From DASXKD01 sp963734725 (GTDB taxonomy: Bacteria; Actinomycetota; Actinomycetes; Streptosporangiales; Streptosporangiaceae): DNA of 64,000 nucleotides. The notes beneath the pieces are model-generated. The model saw only the letters and a list, made by a program, of their open reading frames with translations, made no database searches and was not told where the DNA came from. The position numbers and the translations under genes are program-made. Every line of letters begins with the position of its first letter. Within the stretch, counting starts at the first letter, position 1. The DNA lies in the NCBI GenBank assembly GCA_963734725.1, contig CAVTIX010000008.1, forward strand, positions 62,001-126,000. Reading direction: 5' to 3'. Positions 57,947-64,000 of the stretch are shown here, piece by piece.

Positions 57947-59646
57947 TCGGCGCCGACCTGCGCGCGGAGGCCGAGCGCTGGATCGCGAGCGACCCGGACG
58001 AGCGGGACCGCGCCGAACTGCGCGCGCTGCTCGACGATGGCGGCGAGGCCGCCGCGGCGGATCTTGCCGACCGGTTCGGGGCGCGGCTGGAGTTCGGCAC
58101 CGCGGGCCTGCGCGGCGCGATCGGGGCCGGCCCCAACCGGATGAACCGGGCCGTGGTCCGGGCCGCCACGGCGGCGCTCGCCGAATGGCTCGCCTCCCAC
58201 GGCGGCCCTGAGGCGGCGCAGGCCGGGGTGGTCATCGGCTGCGACGCCCGGCACCGGTCCGACGAGTTCGCCGAGGAGGCCGCCCGGGTGCTCGCGGGGG
58301 CCGGGATCCGGGCACGGCTGCTGCCGCCACGGCAGCCGACGCCGCTGCTCGCCTTCGCCGTCAGGCACCTGCGCGCCGCCGCCGGGATCATGATCACGGC
58401 GAGCCACAACCCGCCCGCGGACAACGGTTATAAGCTCTATCTGGGCGATGGAGCGCAGATCATCCCCCCGGTGGACAAGCAGATCGCCGGCGCGATCGCC
58501 GGGCTTGGCGATCTGTCGCTGGTCCCGGTCGCCGCGGTGGACAGCGCGCTGATCGGCAGGCTCGGCGACGAGGTAGCGCGCGCGTACCTGGACGCGATCG
58601 TGGCCGCGGTTCCCGGGCCGGCCGCGCCGGGCGGCAAGCCCCCGGGCCTGCGCGTGGTCTACACGCCGCTGCACGGCGTGGCGGCAGGCCTGGCGCTGCG
58701 GGCCTTCGAGCGGGCCGGGTTCGGGCCGCCGCAGGTGGTCGCCGCCCAGGCCGAGCCCGATCCAGGGTTCCCGACCGTCGCGTTCCCCAACCCGGAGGAG
58801 CCGGGGGCGCTCGACCTGGCGCTGGCGCAGGCGCGGGATACCGGCGCGGACCTGGTCATCGCGAACGACCCGGACGGCGACCGGCTAGCCGTCGCGGTCC
58901 CGGATGCCACCGCCCCCGGTGGCTGGCGGGCGCTCACCGGCGACCAGGTGGGCGGGCTGCTCGGCGCCTACCTGCTGGACCGGGCCGCCGGCCCGGCGGC
59001 GGCCGCCCGGCTGGTCGCCACGACCGTGGTCTCGTCCACCCTGCTGGCCAAGGTCGCGGCGGCGGCGGGGGTGCGCTACGCGGAAACGCTCACCGGGTTC
59101 AAGTGGATCGTCCGGGCCGCGGACGGTGTGCCCGGCGCGCGTTTCGTGTTCGGGTACGAGGAGGCGCTCGGCTATGCCGTCACCCCCGTGGTGCGGGACA
59201 AGGACGGGATGAGCGCGGCCCTGGCGTTGCTTTCCCTGGCGGCCACGGCGCGCGCGGCGGGGCAGTCGCTGCTGGACCGCTGGGACGCGCTCGAAGCCAC
59301 CCACGGGGTCCACCTGACCGCGCAGGTCACCCTGCCGACCCGGGCCCCGGCACAGGTCATGTCCGCGCTGCGGGCCCGCCCGCCGGACAGCGTGGCGGAC
59401 CTGCCGGTGACCGCGATCACCGACCTCGCCGCGGGCGCCAGCGGGCTGCCGCCGTCGGACGTGCTGACCTACCACCTGGCGGGGGCGCGGGTGGTGATCC
59501 GGCCGAGCGGCACCGAGCCCAAGATCAAGGCCTACCTCGAAGTGGTCGAGCCGGTGGCCGGTGGGTCACTCGTCGCGGCCCGGGCAGCCGCCGCCGGACG
59601 TCTCACCCCGCTGCGTTCGGCGGTCGCCGCCTTGGTGGCCGGCTAG
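57943..59646 (+). CDS. Phosphohexomutase family protein (phosphoglucomutase/phosphomannomutase, possibly phosphopentomutase)
   Basis: The 567-residue alpha-D-phosphohexomutase has LEFGTAGLRGAIGAGPNRMN, ITASHNPPADNGYKLYLGDGAQ (catalytic Ser), VIANDPDGDRLAVAVP (metal loop), FGYEEALGYAVTP (sugar loop) and RPSGTEPKIKAYLE (phosphate loop). Position after the phosphorylase suggests it turns (deoxy)ribose-1-phosphate into the 5-phosphate for DeoC or the pentose pathway; no DeoB is seen in the window. That substrate is inference; family members also act on glucose or mannose phosphates. Confidence 0.9.
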   Translation: MIGADLRAEAERWIASDPDERDRAELRALLDDGGEAAAADLADRFGARLEFGTAGLRGAIGAGPNRMNRAVVRAATAALAEWLASHGGPEAAQAGVVIGCDARHRSDEFAEEAARVLAGAGIRARLLPPRQPTPLLAFAVRHLRAAAGIMITASHNPPADNGYKLYLGDGAQIIPPVDKQIAGAIAGLGDLSLVPVAAVDSALIGRLGDEVARAYLDAIVAAVPGPAAPGGKPPGLRVVYTPLHGVAAGLALRAFERAGFGPPQVVAAQAEPDPGFPTVAFPNPEEPGALDLALAQARDTGADLVIANDPDGDRLAVAVPDATAPGGWRALTGDQVGGLLGAYLLDRAAGPAAAARLVATTVVSSTLLAKVAAAAGVRYAETLTGFKWIVRAADGVPGARFVFGYEEALGYAVTPVVRDKDGMSAALALLSLAATARAAGQSLLDRWDALEATHGVHLTAQVTLPTRAPAQVMSALRARPPDSVADLPVTAITDLAAGASGLPPSDVLTYHLAGARVVIRPSGTEPKIKAYLEVVEPVAGGSLVAARAAAAGRLTPLRSAVAALVAG

Positions 59647-59706
59647 GCCATGCCCCGGGGGGTCCCCAGGTGGCCGCGCCTCCCCCGGCGTGGCAAGCTC
59701 GGATCC

Positions 59707-60276
59707 ATGAGTGATTCCGCTGCCGCCGTCTCCGTCCCGCCCGCCACTGCCGCCAGCACCGTCGATCCGGCGTGTGATGTGGCACATGGCAAGGCCGACG
59801 TCCCGGCCAGCACGCGGACGCTGGTAGCCGTCTTCGCCTCCCCCGTTGCGCGCTTCCTGCTCAGCTACGCCAGGGACGCCGGGTACCGCCCGGTGCTGCT
59901 CGAACCCGGCGGCGGCCCCGCCCCGGGCGACGGGCCCGCCCCGGACGGGCTCACCACGGTCTCCTCGCTGGCGGGACTGGCCGACGAGGCCACCGACATC
60001 GTGGTCTGCGATCACCACCGGCCCGAACTGGGCCCGGTGCTGCGCGACGCGCTGGCCAGCCCGGCCCGCTGGGTCGGAGTCCTGGGCAACCCGCGGCACC
60101 CGGCGCCGCACATCCCGGCGCTGACGGCGCTGGGCGTGCCCGACGACGAGATCGCCCGGGTGCACCGCCCGATCGGGCTGAACATCGGCTCCCGGACCCC
60201 GGCGGAGATCGCGCTGGCGACCATGGCCGGGCTCATCGCGGACCGCAACGGCCGGCCCGGCGGCTTCGAGTTCTGA
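59707..60276 (+). CDS. XdhC-like protein, C-terminal Rossmann domain only
   Basis: RWVGVLGNPRHPAPHIPALTALGVPDDEIARVHRPIGLNIGSRTPAEIALATMAGLIADRNGR is the typical XdhC C-terminal domain. XdhC proteins help insert or sulfurate the molybdenum cofactor of xanthine dehydrogenase. The N-terminal XdhC domain is missing, and no molybdenum hydroxylase gene is in the window. The start is ATG 59707, and the protein has 189 residues. Purine phosphorylase nearby yields hypoxanthine, a xanthine dehydrogenase substrate, which fits loosely. Confidence 0.75.
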   Translation: MSDSAAAVSVPPATAASTVDPACDVAHGKADVPASTRTLVAVFASPVARFLLSYARDAGYRPVLLEPGGGPAPGDGPAPDGLTTVSSLAGLADEATDIVVCDHHRPELGPVLRDALASPARWVGVLGNPRHPAPHIPALTALGVPDDEIARVHRPIGLNIGSRTPAEIALATMAGLIADRNGRPGGFEF

Positions 60277-60307
60277 GCCGGACGGGGCTAGCCTGCGCCG
60301 TCCGGCT
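60276..60307 (+). terminator. Terminator-like hairpin after the XdhC-like gene
   Basis: AGCCGGACGG (60276-60285) and CCGTCCGGCT (60298-60307) are exact complements around a 12-nt loop, starting at the last base of the stop codon. Confidence 0.6.
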
Positions 60308-60360
60308 GGCCCGTACGAAGATCAGGGTTCGCTTAAGCCCGCACAGTTGACCGCACCCGA

Positions 60361-60374
60361 TGTTAACGGTAACA
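60361..60374. promoter_or_regulatory. Candidate LacI-type operator
   Basis: TGTTAACGGTAACA, with TGTTA/TAACA arms around a central ACGG, lies 44 bp upstream of a LacI-family gene. LacI-type operators commonly centre on CG and have this form. It would allow autoregulation and control of the downstream arabinose genes. Confidence 0.55.
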
Positions 60375-60417
60375 ATCCTGGGACTGCCATCGGCGCAGGC
60401 GACCAGGGAGGCGCGAG

Positions 60418-61527
60418 ATGGCGCCAGCACGAGCGGGCCGGTCCAGGCCGCCAGTCATGGCCGACGTGGCGCGTCTGGCCGGGGTATCGCACCAGACGGT
60501 TTCCCGGGTGCTCAACTCGCATCCCAACGTCAAGCCGCAGACCAGGGACAGCGTGCTCGCCGCGATCGCGGAACTCGGCTACCGGCCGAACGCGGCCGCC
60601 CGCACCCTGGTCACCAGGCGCACCCGCACGCTCGGCGTGGTCAGCTTCGACACCACCCTGTACGGGCCGGCCTCCATGCTCTACGGCATCGAGCGGGCGG
60701 CGGCGCACTCCTACTTCGTGTCGATCGCCAGCCTGCCCGCCCTGGACCGGCGCAGCGTGCTCGGCGCGGTGGACCGGTTCCTCGACCAGGGCGTCGAGGG
60801 GATGATCGTGATCGCGCCGACGACCACGGCGGTGGCCGCGTGCAGCCGGGTCCGCGCGCACGTGCCCCTGGTCGCGCTGGGCTGCGGCACCCACGCGCCG
60901 CTCACCTCCGCCGCGGTGGACAACGCCGCGGGCGCCGCGCTGGCCACCCGGCACCTGCTCGGCCACGGCCACCGCACGGTGCACCATATCGCCGGGCCCG
61001 CCTCGTGGCTGGATGCCCAAGAGCGGATCTCCGGCTGGCGGGAGGCGCTGGCCCAGGCGGGCGCCCCGGAACCGGAACTGCTGTCCGGCGACTGGAGCTG
61101 CCCGTCGGGGTACCGGCTCGGCCAGCGGATCGCCGCCAATCCCGAGATCACCGCGGTGTTCTGCGGGAACGACCACATGGCGCTCGGGCTGATCCGAGCG
61201 CTCGCGGAACACGGGCGGCGGGTGCCCGACGACATCTGCGTGGTGGGGTTCGACGACATACCGGAATCGGCGTACTTCCTGCCCCCGCTGACCACGGTGC
61301 GACAGGACTTCGGCGAGCTGGGCCGACGGGCCCTGGCCACCCTGGTGGACATGATCAACGGCCGCCCGGCGCCAGCGGCCTGCCTGCGGATCGAACCGCA
61401 CCTGGTGACCCGGGCCAGCGCTTCGGCGCCCGGCGCGGGGCCGGAACACCCGCCCGGCGCGGCCCCGGAACACCGGCCCGGCGCCGGCCCGGAATCCGAC
61501 CGGGGAGGGAGCGCCCATGACCGCTGA
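60418..61527 (+). CDS. LacI-family transcriptional regulator
   Basis: The N-terminal helix-turn-helix and hinge read VMADVARLAGVSHQTVSRVLNSHPNVKPQTRDSVLAAIAELGYRPNAAARTLVTRRT, followed by a periplasmic-binding-protein-like sensor domain (GVVSFDTTLYGPASML, FCGNDHMALGLIRALAEHG, VVGFDDIPESAYFLPPLTTVRQD). The C-terminal 30 residues are tandem PGAGPEHPPGAAPEH repeats. It overlaps araB by 11 nt, so it is the local regulator of arabinose use. Confidence 0.92.
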   Translation: MAPARAGRSRPPVMADVARLAGVSHQTVSRVLNSHPNVKPQTRDSVLAAIAELGYRPNAAARTLVTRRTRTLGVVSFDTTLYGPASMLYGIERAAAHSYFVSIASLPALDRRSVLGAVDRFLDQGVEGMIVIAPTTTAVAACSRVRAHVPLVALGCGTHAPLTSAAVDNAAGAALATRHLLGHGHRTVHHIAGPASWLDAQERISGWREALAQAGAPEPELLSGDWSCPSGYRLGQRIAANPEITAVFCGNDHMALGLIRALAEHGRRVPDDICVVGFDDIPESAYFLPPLTTVRQDFGELGRRALATLVDMINGRPAPAACLRIEPHLVTRASASAPGAGPEHPPGAAPEHRPGAGPESDRGGSAHDR

Positions 61528-63214
61528 CCCGGCACACCACGACTCCTGCGTCGTCGGTGTGGACTTCGGCACCCTGTCCGGGCGTGCCGTCGTGGTGCGG
61601 GTGAGCGACGGCGCCGAACTCGGCGCCGCGGTCCACGACTACCGGCACGGCGTGATGGACGCGGAGCTGGCCGCCACCGGGGCGCCGCTGCCGCCGGACT
61701 GGGCGCTTCAGGACCCGGCGGACTACACCGATGTGCTGCGCGAGGCGGTCCCGGCGGCGCTGGCCCAAGCCGGGATGGATCACGCGCGGGTCATCGGCAT
61801 CGGCACCGACTTCACCGCGTCCACGCCGCTCCCGGTGACCCGCGACGGCACCCCGCTCTGCCAGTTCCCCGGCCTGGACAGCCGACCGCACGCTTACGCG
61901 AAGCTGTGGAAGCACCACGCCGCCCAGGGGCAGGCGGACCGGATCAACGCCGTGGCGCGCGAGCGCGGCGAGCCGTGGCTGGCCCGGTATGGCGGGAAGA
62001 TCTCCGCCGAGTGGCAGTACGCCAAGGCGCTCCAGGTCCTCGACGAGGACCCGGACATGTACCAGCGGGCGGAACGCTGGATCGAGGCAGCCGACTGGAT
62101 CATCTGGCAGTTGTGCGGCAGGGAGACCCGCAACGCGTGCACCGCCGGGTACAAGGGCATCCGCCAGGACGGCCACTACCCGTCCCGGGAGTATCTGTCC
62201 GCCCTGGACCCGCGGTTCGCCGGGTTCGCCGAGGACAAGCTGGAGCACCCCATCTCCCCGCTGGGCGCGCGGGCCGGCTCCCTCACCGCCCGCGCCGCGG
62301 CCTGGACGCACCTGCCCGAGGGGATCGCGGTCGCCGTCGGCAACGTGGACGCGCACGTCACCCCGCCGGCCGCGAACGCCATCGAGCCGGGCCAGATGGT
62401 GCTCATCATGGGCACCTCCACCTGCCACGTGATGAACGCGGAGAAGCTGGCCGAGGTGCCTGGCATGTGCGGGGTGGTGGACGGCGGCATCGTCGCGGGC
62501 CGCTACGGCTACGAGGCCGGCCAGACCGGCGTCGGCGACATCTTCGCCTGGTTCGCCGACCAAGCGGCGCCGCCGGGCTACGCCGCGGAGGCGGCCCGGC
62601 GCGGGCTGAGCGTGCATGAACTGCTGTCGGCTGAGGCCGCCGCGCAGCCGCCCGGCGCACACGGCCTGATCGCCCTTGATTGGCTGAACGGCAACCGGTC
62701 GGTGCTCGTGGACCATCACCTGTCGGGCGTCGTGGCCGGCCTGACGCTGGCTACCCGCGCGCCGGACATCTACCGGGCGCTGATCGAGTCCACGGCGTTC
62801 GGCACCCGGGTGATCATCGACGCGTTCGAGGGCGCCGGGGTGAGCGTCGGGGAACTGGTGATCGCGGGCGGGCTGACCAAGAACGAACTGATCATGCAGA
62901 TCTACGCGGACGTGACCCGCCGCCCGCTGAGCCTGATCGGAACCGCCCAGGGACCGGCCCAGGGGTCGGCGATCCACGCAGCGGTGGCCGCGGGCGCCTA
63001 CCCCGACGTGCCGGCCGCCGCCGCGGCGATGGGGGCGATGCAGCGCGGCGTGTACGCGCCGGACCCGGCCAGCGCCGCGGTGTACGACGAGCTGTACGCG
63101 GAGTACGTGGCCCTGCACGACTACTTTGGCCGGGGCGCCAACGAGGTGCTGCACCGGCTGCGTGCCCTGCGCGACCGGGTGCTGGCCGGCGCCCAGGAAG
63201 GAGCCAGGCCGTGA
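61517..63214 (+). CDS. araB: Ribulokinase
   Basis: The FGGY-family kinase phosphorylates L-ribulose at C5. GVDFGTLSGRAVVVRVSDGAELG is the ribulokinase N-terminus, GIGTDFTASTPLPV, AYAKLWKHHAAQ, MGTSTCHVMNAEK and GGLTKNELIMQIYADVTRRP follow. 565 residues is usual for AraB. The ATG overlaps the LacI gene. GGCCAGGAAGGAGCC near its 3' end leads to a bridging frame that begins on the stop (GTGA). Confidence 0.94.
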   Translation: MTADPAHHDSCVVGVDFGTLSGRAVVVRVSDGAELGAAVHDYRHGVMDAELAATGAPLPPDWALQDPADYTDVLREAVPAALAQAGMDHARVIGIGTDFTASTPLPVTRDGTPLCQFPGLDSRPHAYAKLWKHHAAQGQADRINAVARERGEPWLARYGGKISAEWQYAKALQVLDEDPDMYQRAERWIEAADWIIWQLCGRETRNACTAGYKGIRQDGHYPSREYLSALDPRFAGFAEDKLEHPISPLGARAGSLTARAAAWTHLPEGIAVAVGNVDAHVTPPAANAIEPGQMVLIMGTSTCHVMNAEKLAEVPGMCGVVDGGIVAGRYGYEAGQTGVGDIFAWFADQAAPPGYAAEAARRGLSVHELLSAEAAAQPPGAHGLIALDWLNGNRSVLVDHHLSGVVAGLTLATRAPDIYRALIESTAFGTRVIIDAFEGAGVSVGELVIAGGLTKNELIMQIYADVTRRPLSLIGTAQGPAQGSAIHAAVAAGAYPDVPAAAAAMGAMQRGVYAPDPASAAVYDELYAEYVALHDYFGRGANEVLHRLRALRDRVLAGAQEGARP

Positions 63215-63414
63215 CGCGCCGTCTGTCGGTTGCAAGCGATCCTGGAACGCCGCAGCCGCCGGGCCGAACGCCGCAACGCTCCGCGATGCGGCGTCCCGGC
63301 GGCGAGACTCTGCTGGCCCGGGGGACAACCCCCGGACCCCCGATGCCTCCCGAAGCCAGCACAGTACTGGCTGGCGCGTCTGCGGCACGACGTCCCGCGA
63401 GGGAGGCCAGGTGA
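63211..63414 (+). CDS. 67-residue bridging frame between araB and araD
   Basis: GTG 63211 overlaps the araB stop and the TGA at 63412-63414 overlaps the araD GTG at 63411 (GTGA both times). Nearly all of it is junction repeat copy F, read in the same frame as in copies B and C (PQPPGRTPQRSAMRRPGGET). Composition is Pro/Arg/Ala/Gly-rich with no known domain. Its likely role is to carry ribosomes to araD. Confidence 0.45.
   Translation: MTRRLSVASDPGTPQPPGRTPQRSAMRRPGGETLLARGTTPGPPMPPEASTVLAGASAARRPAREAR
63248..63408 (+). repeat. Junction repeat, copy F (araB/araD)
   Basis: It has CGCCGCAGCCGCCGGGCCGA, GCTCCGCGATGCGGCG, GGCGGCGAGACTCTGCTGG, a GGGGGACAACCCCC hairpin, CCCGAAGCCAGCA, then CGTCTGCGGCACGACGTCCC and the terminal GGGAGGCC at 63401-63408, 2 nt before the araD GTG. 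It joins features of the B and A types. Confidence 0.85.
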
Positions 63415-64000
63415 ACGCCGTGCCCGAAGGCATGCGCGACGCCGTTCAGCGCGCCCGGGCGGAGGTGTGCCGGCTGCACGCTGCCCTGGTGTCCAACGGG
63501 CTGGTGGCCTGGACCTCGGGCAACGTGTCCGCCCGCGTGCCCGGCGACGGGACCGGAATGAAGGGGGATCGCGAAGAGGGAACGGGGAGGCGGGTGGGGG
63601 GTGGGCCCGACCTGATGGTGATCAAGCCCAGCGGCATCGAATACCCGGACCTGACGCCGGACTCGATGGTGGTCTGTGACCTGCACGGCGCCCTGGTGGA
63701 CGGGGCCTACCAGCCCTCCAGCGACACTGCCTCGCACGCCTACGTGTACCGGCACATGCCGCAGGTCGGCGGGGTGGTGCACACGCATTCGGCGTACGCC
63801 ACCGCGTGGGCGGCCCGCGGCGAGGCGATTCCCTGCGTGATCACCGCCATGGCGGACGAGTTCGGCGGGGAGATCCCGCTCGGGCCCTTCGCGCTCATCG
63901 GCGGGGACGAGATCGGCCGGGGTGTCGTGGCCACCCTGACCGGGCACCGCTCGCCCGCAGTGCTCATGCGCAACCACGGCGTCTTCACCGTTGGCCCCAC
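63411..64000 (+). CDS. araD: L-ribulose-5-phosphate 4-epimerase-like class II aldolase, 3' end cut by the window
   Basis: LVAWTSGNVSARVPG, VIKPSGIEYPDLTPDSMVVCDLHGALVDG, SSDTASHAYVYRHMPQVGGVVHTHSAYATAWAARG (zinc His pair) and VLMRNHGVFTVG are AraD/class II aldolase signatures. The GTG at 63411 is set by the repeat's GGGAGGCC. A Gly/Arg/Glu stretch between VPG and DLMVIKPSG comes from the G-rich insert shared with cobQ and sits in a surface loop position. Paired with AraB it would complete conversion of L-ribulose to D-xylulose-5-phosphate. Confidence 0.9.
   Translation, partial: MNAVPEGMRDAVQRARAEVCRLHAALVSNGLVAWTSGNVSARVPGDGTGMKGDREEGTGRRVGGGPDLMVIKPSGIEYPDLTPDSMVVCDLHGALVDGAYQPSSDTASHAYVYRHMPQVGGVVHTHSAYATAWAARGEAIPCVITAMADEFGGEIPLGPFALIGGDEIGRGVVATLTGHRSPAVLMRNHGVFTVGP
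63558..63605 (+). repeat. G-rich in-frame insert in araD, shared with cobQ
   Basis: ATGAAGGGGGATCGCGAAGA, then GGGAACGGGGAGGCGGGTGG and GGGGTGGG. It matches the 3' half of the cobQ insert at 6185-6254 nearly base for base. Here, too, it keeps the frame and falls in a loop of the protein. Confidence 0.7.

Noticed and set aside
1..64000. Prophage, integrated plasmid, insertion sequence or secondary-metabolite cluster
   Set aside because: No integrase, transposase, phage structural, replication, polyketide or peptide synthetase gene was seen; the repeats carry no transposase.

Overview
The window is 64 kb of very high G+C DNA. It has GTG/TTG starts, F420-type luciferase-like and XdhC-like proteins, and long strings of genes joined by ATGA/GTGA overlaps. 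Together these point to a chromosome segment of a filamentous-type actinobacterium (Actinomycetota). I cannot name the genus. I saw no tRNA, rRNA, CRISPR array, phage or transposase gene.

Layout. 1-3.7 kb: end of a luciferase-like monooxygenase, a PhyH-type dioxygenase, a small unknown protein, an NAD-dependent epimerase and a broken flavoprotein remnant. 4.0-27.8 kb: a cobalamin riboswitch followed by what looks like one uninterrupted B12 operon: cobD, cobQ, cobN, a ChlI/ChlD-type chelatase gene, cobO, cobB, cobI, cobM, cbiD, cobL, cbiG-cobJ, ferredoxin, cobH, cbiX, bluB-cobT, met8-cobA-cobU, cobS. 28-38.7 kb: a secreted protein, a LigAB-type extradiol dioxygenase divergent from an amidohydrolase, a more A/T-rich GntR/bicupin/substrate-binding protein/Gfo-Idh/ROK set, and an SDR. 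38.9-43.8 kb: an SCO1-like protein, a MarR-MFS pair, upp and an enoyl-CoA hydratase. 43.8-59.6 kb: a divergent nucleoside module. Leftward are cdd, deoA, add, deoC, an aldehyde dehydrogenase and a frameshifted dehydrogenase-like gene. Rightward are a BMP-type binding protein, an ABC ATPase, two permeases, purine nucleoside phosphorylase and a phosphohexomutase. 59.7-64 kb: an XdhC-like protein, then a LacI-type regulator with araB and araD (cut by the window end).

How it works together. The B12 operon mixes oxygen-independent enzymes (CbiX, CbiD, CbiG) with a CobN/ChlID late chelatase and the oxygen-requiring BluB. The riboswitch should shut the operon when B12 is abundant. The nucleoside module would import nucleosides, split them to bases and pentose phosphates, and break deoxyribose phosphate to glyceraldehyde-3-phosphate and acetaldehyde. 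The adjacent aldehyde dehydrogenase is a natural sink for the acetaldehyde.

The most unusual signal is at gene junctions. Six copies of a 110-185 bp repeat sit between consecutive genes. They stay open for translation and most end in a GGGAGGC ribosome-binding site placed just before the next start. Several junctions carry a small reading frame that overlaps the upstream stop and the downstream start (ATGA/GTGA/TTGA). At three junctions the downstream gene's start region is duplicated to make that frame. Other palindromic or G-rich inserts lie in frame in protein linkers (CobB, CobL, CobQ, AraD). I regard this junction system as the best candidate for something undescribed.
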